A DNA stretch of 64,000 nucleotides from NCBI GenBank assembly GCA_964587155.1, contig CAZPKF010000002.1, positions 124,001 to 188,000 of the forward strand. Reading direction: 5' to 3'. Under the pieces are notes generated by a model. The model searched no databases. It was not told the origin of the DNA and saw nothing but the letters and a program-made list of their open reading frames with translations. A program made the translations under genes and the position numbers. This document shows, one piece after another, positions 7,472-16,706 of the stretch. Positions within the stretch are counted from its first letter, which is position 1; each line of letters starts with the position of its first letter. This stretch comes from Hallerella sp964587155 (GTDB lineage Bacteria; Fibrobacterota; Fibrobacteria; Fibrobacterales; Fibrobacteraceae).

Positions 7472-8571
7472 CAAAGTTCTCCGTTTTCAATCAAGTCTCG
7501 CCGGAAAGTTCCCGATCCCAACAAGATGTCGATGGGGAGCTTTTCAAATTCGTATTCGTAAGGAGGAGCCTTCCAAGCGAAATCGCTAGGGTAAACGTGG
7601 AAAAGGTAACGCAAAATCCGGATGGCCGTGTCGAAAGGTTTGAATATGTTCCTGTCGGTAACGTGGATTTGCGCTCCGCCGCAAATTTGCCCGGCGCCTT
7701 TGTGGAATGTGGGCATGAAATAATTTTCGCGGAAATAAACTCCAGGCAATTTCAGCCCGTTTAAATAGTGGACGAGTTTGGGTGCATCGATGAAAGGCGC
7801 GCCGAAAAGTTCAAAAGGCCGAGTGGTCCCGCGCCCTTCGCTGACGTTTGTCGCCTCAAAAAGGCACATTCCCGGATAGACTGTTGCGGTGTCCAGTGTG
7901 GGCATGTTTGGCGAAGGCATCACCCAAGGAAGTCCTGTCTCGTCGAACCACATTCCCGGCTGGTATCCGTCCATTTCCATCACGTAAAGTTCTGAGTGGG
8001 GAAAACATTCAGCCTGGAATTGTTTGGCGATTTCTCCGATGGTTTTCCCATGGCGGATGGGAAGTTTCCAAAGTCCGACAAAGCTTGAATAATTCAAGTC
8101 GAGAAGCGGACCTTCGACTTCGTTGCCGATGGGGTTTGGTCTGTCGAGAACGATGACGGGAATGTTCGCTTTTTCACAGGCCTTCATGCACAGGAATAAG
8201 GTCCAGATGAATGTGTAGTACCGCGCACCGACATCTTGCATGTCGACGAAAAGGACATCGATATGGGAAAGCATTTCCGCCGACGGTTCCCGTGTTTTGC
8301 CGTAAAGGCTATAAACTGGAATTCCCAGTTCGGGGTCTGTCGAACCTTCCCATTCAATCATGTTGTCTTGCGTGTGGCCTTTGATGCCGTGTTGGGGACC
8401 GAACAGGGCGGAAAGTTGGAAACAGTTCCCGTTGAGGGCTAGGAGTGTTTCTAGCGTGTGATGCAGGTTCGCATCGATGGAGGCGGGGTGGAGGAGCGCG
8501 CCGAGGCGTTTTCCGCGCAAATGGCGTGGGTAGGATTCTTCAAAATGGGAAAGGGCGATTTTTACGGACAT
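7471..8571 (-). CDS. DUF1343 family protein, NamZ-like exo-beta-N-acetylmuramidase
   Basis: The 366-residue protein is a full DUF1343 domain: LFGPQHGIKG, VDMQDVGARYYTFIWTL, VLDRPNPIGN, then EGRGTTRPFELFGAPFI and FHKGAGQICGGAQIHVT. NamZ enzymes remove terminal MurNAc from peptidoglycan fragments. No clear signal peptide is visible, so it may act in the cytosol, or be exported by a route I cannot see. It leads an operon with the MurU-like transferase and trmJ. A 71-bp AT-rich region separates it from the divergent ssb gene and should carry both promoters. Confidence 0.85.
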   Translation of the reverse strand: MSVKIALSHFEESYPRHLRGKRLGALLHPASIDANLHHTLETLLALNGNCFQLSALFGPQHGIKGHTQDNMIEWEGSTDPELGIPVYSLYGKTREPSAEMLSHIDVLFVDMQDVGARYYTFIWTLFLCMKACEKANIPVIVLDRPNPIGNEVEGPLLDLNYSSFVGLWKLPIRHGKTIGEIAKQFQAECFPHSELYVMEMDGYQPGMWFDETGLPWVMPSPNMPTLDTATVYPGMCLFEATNVSEGRGTTRPFELFGAPFIDAPKLVHYLNGLKLPGVYFRENYFMPTFHKGAGQICGGAQIHVTDRNIFKPFDTAIRILRYLFHVYPSDFAWKAPPYEYEFEKLPIDILLGSGTFRRDLIENGEL

Positions 8572-8642
8572 TATTTTTTATATTTAAGGTGCGTATAAAA
8601 TATAAGTTGAAAAAACAACAAAAACTCATTAGGAATAACAAA

Positions 8643-9131
8643 ATGCCTTATCTGAACAAAGTAATGCTCATCGGCAACATCGGTAAAGACCCGGAAACGA
8701 AAGTGACTCCCAGCGGGCGCAAACGCGTTTCTTTTTCTCTTGCGACATCGCGCCGTTTCCGGGATGCCAGCGGAGAAACCCGTGAACAGACGGATTGGCA
8801 CAACATTGTCGGTTGGGGAAAAATTGCCGACCTCATCGAGAATCTCGGCGTTCACAAGGGAATGACTCTTTACGTGGAAGGCACGCTTTCTTACCGTTCT
8901 TGGGATGATCAGAATGGGCAAAAACGCTACGCGACGGATGTGAACATGGATACCTTCCAGTTGCTCACTCCGCGGAATCAGAATGCCGCTCCCTATCAGG
9001 GCGGCAATTACAGCCGTCCGCAACAGCAACCGGCGGCTCCGTCTTACGGTCGCAATCCCACCATCAACGCATCGCCGATGCCGTCTTCGGCTCCGATGGG
9101 CGATGTCGCTGAAGAGGATCTTCCGTTTTAA
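8643..9131 (+). CDS. ssb: Single-stranded DNA-binding protein
   Basis: The 162-residue protein starts MPYLNKVMLIGNIGKDPE, the standard SSB N-terminus, and has the OB-fold signatures RVSFSLATSRR and TDWHNIVGWGKIAD. A Gln/Asn/Pro-rich linker (about 110-150) leads to the acidic tip EEDLPF that recruits repair and replication proteins. The ATG at 8643 follows an AGGA box. It binds ssDNA in replication and repair. It is divergent from the namZ operon, and the next gene begins 24 bp downstream. Confidence 0.97.
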   Translation: MPYLNKVMLIGNIGKDPETKVTPSGRKRVSFSLATSRRFRDASGETREQTDWHNIVGWGKIADLIENLGVHKGMTLYVEGTLSYRSWDDQNGQKRYATDVNMDTFQLLTPRNQNAAPYQGGNYSRPQQQPAAPSYGRNPTINASPMPSSAPMGDVAEEDLPF

Positions 9132-9155
9132 ACTTTTTCATTCCATTTCTTTGTT

Positions 9156-9824
9156 ATGCCTTCTTTTGAAGTCGTCAACCTTTCGGTCATTTGGTGTATC
9201 GGTCTGTTGGCTATTATCTTGACGGTAAATGCGAGAGGGGCCTTGCGCGCCCTCCTTTCTGCAGTCTTCACCATCGGGATTTTTGTCATAGCCTGCTGTC
9301 TGACATTTTTGAAAGTGCAGGGATATGAAAATTACGTCATGCCTTGGGCGGGTTCAGAAAAGGACACCCTTTCCGTTGAAACGAAAAATTTTTCGGTACG
9401 AGAATCCAACGCCGGAGAAAACGGCTATGTGGAGCGTTATGTCGCTGCCGCTCAGAAACTCATTGTCGAAGGGTTGGATTTGACGAAACAAATCGAAAGT
9501 TTGGATGCTTTTCCAAAGAACATTTCGGAACCGGAACGCGAAAAGGCTGAGTCAAAGGCTTTGGCCATTCGCAATTCGGCGGCGCACTTGAACAGCCGCG
9601 CAATTTCGCTTTTCCATTCGCAAAATCAGAGGGAATCTTATTCCCGTTTGGTTCGCGCAACGGAAGATTTAAGGCTTGCCGGATATTCGATGCATGTTTA
9701 CACAACGCTTGAAAACGCAGATGAACGCCGGGTTCAATTTGAACAGGGAAAAAGCCGGGCGGCTGCCGCCAAAAAAAAGCTGGAGGCGAGCCGGGCGGAA
9801 TTGGGGATGATTTCGGGTAAATGA
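9156..9824 (+). CDS. Membrane protein of unknown function with two N-terminal TM helices
   Basis: I do not recognise a family in this 222-residue protein. Residues about 8-28 and 35-55 are hydrophobic helices (LSVIWCIGLLAIILTV and FTIGIFVIACCLTFL). The rest is polar and helical, with heptad-like Lys/Glu/Ala stretches at 85-220, so it may form a coiled coil outside or inside the membrane. It lies between ssb and asd on the same strand and is probably co-transcribed. No ribosome site decides the start strongly; the ATG at 9156 gives the complete first helix. Confidence 0.6.
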   Translation: MPSFEVVNLSVIWCIGLLAIILTVNARGALRALLSAVFTIGIFVIACCLTFLKVQGYENYVMPWAGSEKDTLSVETKNFSVRESNAGENGYVERYVAAAQKLIVEGLDLTKQIESLDAFPKNISEPEREKAESKALAIRNSAAHLNSRAISLFHSQNQRESYSRLVRATEDLRLAGYSMHVYTTLENADERRVQFEQGKSRAAAAKKKLEASRAELGMISGK

Positions 9825-9861
9825 ATTTCAATCACTTCACAAGCAAACTCAAAGGCAAATT

Positions 9862-10872
9862 ATGAGTCGCAATGTTGCTATTGTCGGTGCCACGGGCGCA
9901 GTCGGGCAGGAACTTCTTTCCATTCTCGAAGAACGCCACTTCAAAATGGATTCCTTGAAACTCTTGGCTTCTAAACGAAGCGCCGGGCGCAAGGTCAAAT
10001 TTGGCGGAGAAGAATTGACGATTGAAGAGCTCACGCACGATTCTTTCAAGGGAATTGACATCGTCTTTTCTTCGGCCGGAGCTTCCATTTCGCAGGAATA
10101 TCTTCCGTCCGCAGTGAAAGCGGGTGCGGTTTGCATTGACAACACCAGTTTTTACCGGATGGATCCCAACGTTCCTCTGGTTGTTCCCGAAGTGAATCCG
10201 GAAGACATCAAACTTTATAAACCGGAATTTGGCGGAAAAGGAATCATTGCCAATCCGAATTGCACGACTATCATGATGGTTGTCGTTTTGAATCCGATTA
10301 ACAAGATTTCGCCCATCCGCAAAATTCATGTATCGTCTTACCAGAGCGCAAGTGGTGCCGGAGCTGTCGCTATGGAAGAATTGAAGCAGCAATACAAGGA
10401 TATCGTGGAAACGGGGACAACGACGCATATCGCCAAGTTCCCGCATCAGTTGGCGTACAACGTGATTCCGCAAATCGACAAGATGACGGAAAACGATTAC
10501 ACGAAAGAAGAAATGAAAATGTTCAACGAAACGCGCAAGATCATGCATTCTAGTGTCAGGACCAGCGCGACTTGTGTCCGCGTCAGCTCTTTGCGTTCAC
10601 ATTCAGAATCGGTTTGGTTCGAAACAGAGAACCCGATTTCGGTGGAAGAAATCCGCGAAGCGCTCCGGAATGCGCCGGGTGTGACTCTCGAAGATGATCC
10701 GCAAAATTACGTTTATCCGATGCCGCTTGAAAGTGCGGGCAAGGACAATGTTTTTGTGGGGCGTGTCCGCAAGGATTTGGCTGATGAAAACAGCAATACG
10801 CTCTGGCTCACCGGAGATCAAATCCGCAAGGGCGCGGCTTTGAACGCCATCCAGATTGGCGAACTTCTGTAA
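9862..10872 (+). CDS. asd: Aspartate-semialdehyde dehydrogenase
   Basis: The 336-residue protein has the Rossmann loop VGATGAVGQELL at its start and the active-site block IANPNCTTI with Cys134. SYQSASGAGA matches the substrate-binding segment of the bacterial enzyme. It reduces aspartyl phosphate to aspartate semialdehyde, feeding Lys/DAP, Thr and Met synthesis and so peptidoglycan. The length matches the family. A strong terminator follows directly at 10890-10921. Confidence 0.96.
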   Translation: MSRNVAIVGATGAVGQELLSILEERHFKMDSLKLLASKRSAGRKVKFGGEELTIEELTHDSFKGIDIVFSSAGASISQEYLPSAVKAGAVCIDNTSFYRMDPNVPLVVPEVNPEDIKLYKPEFGGKGIIANPNCTTIMMVVVLNPINKISPIRKIHVSSYQSASGAGAVAMEELKQQYKDIVETGTTTHIAKFPHQLAYNVIPQIDKMTENDYTKEEMKMFNETRKIMHSSVRTSATCVRVSSLRSHSESVWFETENPISVEEIREALRNAPGVTLEDDPQNYVYPMPLESAGKDNVFVGRVRKDLADENSNTLWLTGDQIRKGAALNAIQIGELL

Positions 10873-10889
10873 CGGAAAATGCATTACGC

Positions 10890-10921
10890 AAAAAAAGGCA
10901 GATGAATTCTGCCTTTTTTTA
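10890..10921 (+). terminator. Rho-independent terminator of asd
   Basis: A hairpin with arms AAAAAAGGCAGA and TCTGCCTTTTTT and a short TGAAT-type loop is followed by T residues, starting about 18 bp after the asd stop. The flanking A-run lets it act in both directions, towards the convergent U32 gene as well. Confidence 0.85.
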
Positions 10922-10946
10922 TATGGACTTTATCGTAATTAGGAAT

Positions 10947-11051
10947 GAGAACTTTCCTTGGTGGGGTTTCTCACGGAAAAGCTTTTCTGCGGATGGATCG
11001 AGTTTTGCACGGTTTTACGTCGGCGAAAAATCCGTTTTTGTGAAATAAGAA
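10947..11051. repeat. Dispersed intergenic repeat, copy A
   Basis: About 105 bp here resemble 17737-17845 and 57107-57215. Shared blocks in order are TGGGGTT, CTTTTCTGCGGATG, GCACGG and CCGTTTT. This copy lies between the asd terminator and the 3' end of the U32 gene. Confidence 0.7.
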
Positions 11052-11105
11052 CCTCTTTCTTAGAAATAAAAATGCGGTGAGTGTGATCGTTAAAACGGCT
11101 GAAGA

Positions 11106-13583
11106 TCAATTGAGAGATTTTTTTCGGTCTTTCCAAGCATTTTCGTGGAAAAGCTGCCCTTCGGCAACGCCGTATTTTTCTTCTGCGCCAATGAGCTTTG
11201 CGGCGATGGATCTTGAAATTTTTCCGTGCAACGCCTGTGCGTAAATCCGTATTTTGTCGGCGACTTCAGTAGGGTTCTCGTCCAACATTTCAAGTCGGAA
11301 TCGGTAAACGCCCAGTTCACGGAATCTGTCGATGAAATTCAATGCGGATTGGGGGCGTTCTAAATAAAGTGTGTTGCGGCATTCTGCGTCGGGGACTAGA
11401 GTATGTAAGGCACCTTTTCTGTCCAGAACGTGGATGTGATGTTTTGAACAAATTTGTTTGCAAAAAGGAAAACGTTCTGCTTTTGTCAGTGTCGCTGCAT
11501 ACAGGCAATGTTCCATGTAAAATGCGGGCAAATGGGCAAACGCCGAAATTTCAAAATGTTCGCCGCCAAAATTTTCAAGAAGCTTTTCTGTCCCGGTTGC
11601 GTTCAAATCAAAAGAAGGGTGAAGTGATGATAGTCCTTGCGAAAGAAACCATTCAGCAGAAAGTGAATTGGAAACGTTCAAACTGTAATCTCCTTCGAGT
11701 GGTATGTCGAAAGATTGCAGATAAATTAACGCTCCGGGATTTCGCACTAAAATAAAATCCGGTCGCAAATCGACAATGCGCTTTAAGTTTGCAGTTTCAC
11801 CTTCTTTCAGCACACGGATGGTGGCGATTCCTGCAGCGAATCCCATTTCGCGGATGCGTTCTAACGGCTTTTTATAATCAACGCCCCAATCCAAGTCGAG
11901 AATAACTCGATCTATTTCCAAACCTTCTAACTTTTCAATTTGATGAGGATTTCGGACAAGGACAGAAATTTGGATGGGATTTGATTTGGAAATGGCATTT
12001 TTATGGGAACGGGCCGAATGGATAAGGTCTTTTCCCCGTTGAGCAGAAGCTTCGATGGTAGATGGTTCGGCGCGAAGGACATCTAGAGCAGAACTGGCCG
12101 CTTTTCGTAACTGACGGATTTCTTTGTCTAAAACAAAAGCGTTTTTGGGAATGTCGATGGAAATTTCATTTGCAACGTAGGCACTCCCCGAAAGGGCGGA
12201 AAGTTCTTTTGCGATGCGTGAAAATGGGTCTTGCGGCATTTTTGCCGGTTCCAAAAGTTTTTCTCCGCGTTGGATGACATGATGTCCGTCTTTGTCTGCA
12301 AATTCAAGTGCAAGAGATTCTCCAAAATTTGCGGACAGGCGGATGTTTACGGGAATCTTCAAAGCGTTTTCCCTGTCATTGTACGTTTTGCGCAAACGCT
12401 TTTCCATCGAGGGGGAATCGTTTTGGAATGCCTGCATCGAAGTGCGGACTTTTTTCAAATCGAATTCGTTTCCAAAAGAAAGGTGCGTTCTTTCGCCGAT
12501 GATTGCCGATGAAAAAAGGCGGCTTCCCGTGGGATTTTCTTCTCCCGGATTTTCAAAAAGAATTCCGTCACCTGCCGAAAGGATGTGCTTGCCGGAAATC
12601 AAAACGCCTTTTTTGTCGATTTTGATGACGTTTCCTAAAAATTTCCCATGATGGTTGGAATAATAACCGTTGACGAGAGTCTGCTGATTTACTCCTGTCA
12701 TCCATCCATCGCCAAGGCCTCTTGAAAAAAGGACTTCGAGAGGTTCTTTGTTTAACGGGGAAACTTCACCTTTGTCTATTTTTTCGCGGAAAGCGATTGT
12801 GGCTGCGGCGACATATTCGGGGCTTTTCAAACGCCCCTCGATTTTAAAGGATTTGACTCCAATCTGTTTTAACGCATCGATCTGATTTAAAGCCGAAAGG
12901 TCCCTGGGACTGAATGGATAATTTTTCCCATGCAGCGGATAAGGTTTTCCATCGAGATGCATTTGATAGGGAAGTCGGCAGCTTTGGGCGCATTGCCCAC
13001 GGTTTGCCGAACGACCGCCGATGTTTTCGCTGGTCAGGCATTGTCCGCTGAACGAAACGCATAACGCACCGTGGACAAAAACTTCTAGTTCCAAGGGAGT
13101 CCTGCTTTTGATTTTTCGGATATCGTCTAAAGAAAGTTCCCTGGCTAAAACCGCTCTCGTACATCCGAGGCGTTCAGCCATTTCAACGCCTTCGGCTGAT
13201 GCGATTGTCATTTGTGTGGACGCATGAATTTCCAATTCAGGGGCGATTGTTTTGAACAAACGAACTAATCCAAAATCCTGAACGATGATGGCGTCTGGAG
13301 CTAGGGCTGCAATGTTTTCGATGAATTCGGGAAGTGCATCCAGTTCCTCTTCGAAAATAAGGACGTTCATGGCTAAAAAGGTTCGGACCCTGCGAATTCT
13401 CGCATAACGAATCATTTCTCGAACGTCGTCAAAGGAAAAATCGATGGCCCTGCCGCGGGCGTTCCAGTGGGGAACTCCGAAGTAAACGGCGTTGGCTCCG
13501 TTTTCAACAGCGGCTCGGAACATCTCCTTGTCGCCGACAGGGAGCATCAATTCAAAATTTTGGGAGTCGTTGACTGGATTCAT
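11106..13583 (-). CDS. U32 family peptidase/hydroxylase (RlhA/TrhP-like) with extended C-terminus
   Basis: The protein has 825 residues from the ATG at 13583 (MNPVNDSQNFELMLPVGD); a start 21 codons upstream is possible but lacks family similarity. The U32 signatures are clear: ENGANAVYFGV, ELEVFVHGALCVSFSGQC, then GRSANRGQCAQSCRLPY with the cysteines expected to hold an iron-sulfur cluster. RlhA hydroxylates 23S rRNA C2501 and TrhP acts on tRNA U34; both use prephenate. The length, with a DUF3656-like region, is nearer RlhA. It is longer than E. coli RlhA (about 650), and the last 150 residues are a second cysteine-bearing segment I do not recognise. No ribosome site is visible. Confidence 0.8.
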   Translation of the reverse strand: MNPVNDSQNFELMLPVGDKEMFRAAVENGANAVYFGVPHWNARGRAIDFSFDDVREMIRYARIRRVRTFLAMNVLIFEEELDALPEFIENIAALAPDAIIVQDFGLVRLFKTIAPELEIHASTQMTIASAEGVEMAERLGCTRAVLARELSLDDIRKIKSRTPLELEVFVHGALCVSFSGQCLTSENIGGRSANRGQCAQSCRLPYQMHLDGKPYPLHGKNYPFSPRDLSALNQIDALKQIGVKSFKIEGRLKSPEYVAAATIAFREKIDKGEVSPLNKEPLEVLFSRGLGDGWMTGVNQQTLVNGYYSNHHGKFLGNVIKIDKKGVLISGKHILSAGDGILFENPGEENPTGSRLFSSAIIGERTHLSFGNEFDLKKVRTSMQAFQNDSPSMEKRLRKTYNDRENALKIPVNIRLSANFGESLALEFADKDGHHVIQRGEKLLEPAKMPQDPFSRIAKELSALSGSAYVANEISIDIPKNAFVLDKEIRQLRKAASSALDVLRAEPSTIEASAQRGKDLIHSARSHKNAISKSNPIQISVLVRNPHQIEKLEGLEIDRVILDLDWGVDYKKPLERIREMGFAAGIATIRVLKEGETANLKRIVDLRPDFILVRNPGALIYLQSFDIPLEGDYSLNVSNSLSAEWFLSQGLSSLHPSFDLNATGTEKLLENFGGEHFEISAFAHLPAFYMEHCLYAATLTKAERFPFCKQICSKHHIHVLDRKGALHTLVPDAECRNTLYLERPQSALNFIDRFRELGVYRFRLEMLDENPTEVADKIRIYAQALHGKISRSIAAKLIGAEEKYGVAEGQLFHENAWKDRKKSLN

Positions 13584-13609
13584 CGGCGATAAATTTATAT
13601 TTTTCCTAA

Positions 13610-14551
13610 ATGTTAAAAATGAATGCTTTGATTCTTCGATGTGCAATTGCTGTCTTTTCTTTTGTGTGGATTGTCGCTTGCGGAGAATCAGCGAGTTCTT
13701 CGACGCAAGAAGAAACTCTTTTCAGTTCTTCGCAAGTGGAAAATTTTTCTAGTGGGAATTTCATGGAAGTTTCTTCCTCTTCTTTTGAAAACGGAGAATC
13801 TTCTAACTCTTCGGAAAAAGTAGAAACTGCGCTGAATCTTTTGCCGGATGAAGATGGATTTTATGATATTGGAGAACTCTACAAGGCCGTTCCCAAAACG
13901 AATCGGATTATTTTTGTCATTCGACATTCCGAACGGGAGTCTTCGTTGGAGAAAGAATCCCCGTTGACGGAAAATGGAAAAGAGAAGGCGTTGAATTTGG
14001 GCAAAAAGCTTTTTGCGGAAGAAGCGTTCTATTACGCGTCAACGGATTTTGTCCGCACGCGAGAAACGTGCCGTTACATTGCCGAAGGTCGGGAAGAGGA
14101 AAATTTTGGCGTGGATATTTGGCATGGGGTTGATGGCAATTATTTCCTTCGGGTTTCAGATGATTCGCTGTCCCATTTTGCAAAGAACCGTGGCGGTGCG
14201 TGGCAAATTATTTCCCGTTGGGCTTACGCCGATTCAACAATGTCCGAAAATTTGGCATCGAGGGTCAACGCTTTATTCTACGATCTTTTTGAACGGGGAA
14301 AACAATTTGTCGAAGAAACCGTTGCACAGGGATTGAAGAAAAATCGCGTGAGTGTGATGGTTTCTCATGATGTTTTGTTGGAGCCGCTGACCGTTTATGC
14401 GACAAACCGTTCCATCGATCTTCGCTTTTATAAGAGTGGCCGTTGGATTGCTTATCTGGCGGGCGTTGCCATTGTCGTTGATGAAAATTCCAACGTGGAA
14501 CTTTACCCCGTGCGTGGTGATTCCGTGGGCTATATGACGGTTTCAAAATGA
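13610..14551 (+). CDS. Lipoprotein with histidine phosphatase domain
   Basis: A signal peptide ending in the lipobox IVAC (Cys at residue 24) is followed by a Ser-rich linker (about 27-70), a habit of Fibrobacter lipoproteins. The rest (90-313) is a histidine-phosphatase fold: IFVIRHSERES holds the nucleophilic His, TDFVRTRETC the conserved Arg, and VMVSHDVLLEPL the second catalytic His. It therefore probably dephosphorylates a substrate in the periplasm or on the outer membrane. It diverges from the U32 gene with only 26 bp between start codons, and its stop overlaps the next start (ATGA). An internal ATG at 13619 is an alternative start. Confidence 0.8.
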   Translation: MLKMNALILRCAIAVFSFVWIVACGESASSSTQEETLFSSSQVENFSSGNFMEVSSSSFENGESSNSSEKVETALNLLPDEDGFYDIGELYKAVPKTNRIIFVIRHSERESSLEKESPLTENGKEKALNLGKKLFAEEAFYYASTDFVRTRETCRYIAEGREEENFGVDIWHGVDGNYFLRVSDDSLSHFAKNRGGAWQIISRWAYADSTMSENLASRVNALFYDLFERGKQFVEETVAQGLKKNRVSVMVSHDVLLEPLTVYATNRSIDLRFYKSGRWIAYLAGVAIVVDENSNVELYPVRGDSVGYMTVSK

Positions 14552-15546
14552 GCTTTCGAAAATTTTTCCGTTTTAAAAAAAGTTGGCTTGTTTTTTTGAT
14601 TTTGGTTTCAAAAGCGTTTTCGGCGGCAGACACGGACCAGACGGAAGTTTCGTCAGATTCCAGTTTTCGCTTTAAGACGGAGCATTCCATCGCCTTTGCT
14701 GGAATTTTATTGCCTCATAGGTCACTTCGCAATTCGGAGTCTTTGCACAATTGGCCTTTTTTTGGATTTGTCTCTCCGATGGCGTGGAATTCAAAAATCA
14801 TGCTGGACAAAGATGTCCATAAAATGTTGACTTTGAAAGGCGTTGCCGGAGGAAGTCTAGCCTTGTTCGGCGCAGGATTGAAAGCGGATGTTTCGCTGGA
14901 TGTATTGCATCTTTTGGAGCTTGGGGTGGAAGGCGGTTTGATGTCGGGTATCAATTATGGAACCATGACGACTTCTATGGGCGTTTACTCTCCTGAAAAG
15001 CAAAAGTATTCCGCTGATATGTTTGGGACAGAATTCTCTTATGAAGTGCGCTACCATGCCGCGCTTTCGATTCCGTTGATGGCGTTTTTGCCCCGATCGG
15101 AGTGGACAAGAATCATGCTGCGTCCAACGGCGAACCTTTTTTATGCGGCGTACACCGGGGCAGAAGACGGGGAAGTTTGGAAGGCGGGAACCGGGGATAT
15201 GGTGAATGGATTTCGCTATCAAGTCGGGGGAACGGTGATGTATTTTTTGCCGTTCAAACATTTTCCGATGGCCATGCTTTCGGCGAATGTGAGCGGATTC
15301 AAACATGAATCGGATTTTGATGCTGTTTACGAACCTTATGATCCCGGATTCAAAACGGTCACGCTCATCCCCATGCTTTCCGTCAAATTGGATGATCGAT
15401 GGGGTGGTATGTTGATGGCGACATTTGCGCGGGAACGCCGATACCGGAATTATCATTTTGAAACAGGTACGGAACTTTCCCAAGAACGCGTTGGTTCGGA
15501 ATGGGGACTTAAAGCGATTCTTTTGATGCTTTCTCGAAAGTTCTGA
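14548..15546 (+). CDS. Putative outer-membrane beta-barrel protein
   Basis: The 332-residue protein has a signal peptide (SWLVFLILVSKAFSA, cleaved near residue 27). The body alternates aromatic and polar residues in strand-like blocks (LELGVEGGLMSGINYGTMTT, YEVRYHAALSIPLMAFL) and ends with Phe (ILLMLSRKF), as most BAM-assembled barrels do. I do not recognise a named family. It is coupled by a 4-bp overlap to the lipoprotein phosphatase, so the two may act together at the outer membrane. Confidence 0.6.
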   Translation: MSFRKFFRFKKSWLVFLILVSKAFSAADTDQTEVSSDSSFRFKTEHSIAFAGILLPHRSLRNSESLHNWPFFGFVSPMAWNSKIMLDKDVHKMLTLKGVAGGSLALFGAGLKADVSLDVLHLLELGVEGGLMSGINYGTMTTSMGVYSPEKQKYSADMFGTEFSYEVRYHAALSIPLMAFLPRSEWTRIMLRPTANLFYAAYTGAEDGEVWKAGTGDMVNGFRYQVGGTVMYFLPFKHFPMAMLSANVSGFKHESDFDAVYEPYDPGFKTVTLIPMLSVKLDDRWGGMLMATFARERRYRNYHFETGTELSQERVGSEWGLKAILLMLSRKF

Positions 15547-15683
15547 TGAATTATTGAATCGACAGTAACCTTTGTGCTGTCGTCACAGGGAAATTTTTCA
15601 TTCTGCTCGACGCCTCATTTTGTGGAATGAATCGGCGAATAGAAAAGTAGAAGCTACGGCGAAATTTTTGCACAAGGGACGCA

Positions 15684-16706
15684 TCAACGGCTTGGATTGG
15701 CGCTTTCTTGTTTGCTGATGCAATGGAGGCTTCCTCCCTGACGGATGACTGTTGTCGCGTCAATGCCGACGATTTCCCTGTCTGGAAAAAGTTTCTTAAA
15801 AAAGGATTCCGCTTCCTTGTCGCGTTCTTTTTCGTATTTGGGGTAGACCAAGGCTCCGTTCAGAAAAATAAAGTTCATATAGGAGGCGGGCAAAACGCCG
15901 CCGTAAAACGGTTTTTGCGTGGGGAGGGACAATGCGTCTACTTGTGCCGATTTTCCATAATGGGAGGTTAACCATTTTTCAATGGTCAATTTTGCCTGGA
16001 GAAGGGGTTTGTAGTTTTTCCCTTTGGGAGAATCATCTTTGGCGATAATTACGTGGGAATTGGAAACAAAACGGGCTACGTTATCGATGTGTCCGTCGGT
16101 GTGATCGCCGAAAAGGCCGTGGGGAAGAATTAAAAGATCCCGAAGACCCAAATATTCTTTCAAGGATTTTTCGAACTCTTTTTGCGCACGGGGATCGTTT
16201 CGATTTTTTCCGACAAGACAGGGGAGGGTTGTCATTCCGAGTCCGTCGCCATTGACTTCGATAGCTCCGCCTTCAAAAATGAATGAGTTTTCTAAAAGGG
16301 GAATTTTTCGGAATTTCGCAACCGCAAAAGGAACTGCATTGTCTTTGCTCCAGGGTGGAAATTTTCTGCCCCAGGCGTTGAATTCGAATTTGACCGCTTT
16401 TTCGTCCCCGGATTCGTCGTAAACGAAAAATGGACCGTAGTCGCGAATCCAGACGTCATCGGTTTTTAAAGGAATGAAATTGGGTTTGAACTTAGCTTTG
16501 GAAAATATTTTTTGCTCAGAATCCGGGAGTTTAAAGTCTAATGGAACGAGTACATTCACCGGTTGAAATCTAGCGCAGATGCGAATGAGTTCAAAATAAA
16601 ATTCACGGATGCGGTCGCGGAATTTTCCGCGCCAGTTCTTGCTATGCGGAAAGGCTAGCCAAATGGATTTTTGCGTTTCCCATTCGGCGGGGTAGATGTG
16701 CTTCAT
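15684..16706 (-). CDS. aguA: Agmatine deiminase
   Basis: The 340-residue protein belongs to the porphyromonas-type peptidylarginine deiminase/agmatine deiminase family: DDVWIRDYGPFF, FEGGAIEVNGDG, FGDHTDGHIDNVARF, and the C-terminal GGSLHCISKQ with the catalytic Cys. It converts agmatine to N-carbamoylputrescine. The ATG at 16706 overlaps the stop of the upstream amidase gene by ATGA, which fixes the start; longer readings run into that gene. With aguB it forms a two-step route to putrescine. Confidence 0.93.
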   Translation of the reverse strand: MKHIYPAEWETQKSIWLAFPHSKNWRGKFRDRIREFYFELIRICARFQPVNVLVPLDFKLPDSEQKIFSKAKFKPNFIPLKTDDVWIRDYGPFFVYDESGDEKAVKFEFNAWGRKFPPWSKDNAVPFAVAKFRKIPLLENSFIFEGGAIEVNGDGLGMTTLPCLVGKNRNDPRAQKEFEKSLKEYLGLRDLLILPHGLFGDHTDGHIDNVARFVSNSHVIIAKDDSPKGKNYKPLLQAKLTIEKWLTSHYGKSAQVDALSLPTQKPFYGGVLPASYMNFIFLNGALVYPKYEKERDKEAESFFKKLFPDREIVGIDATTVIRQGGSLHCISKQESANPSR

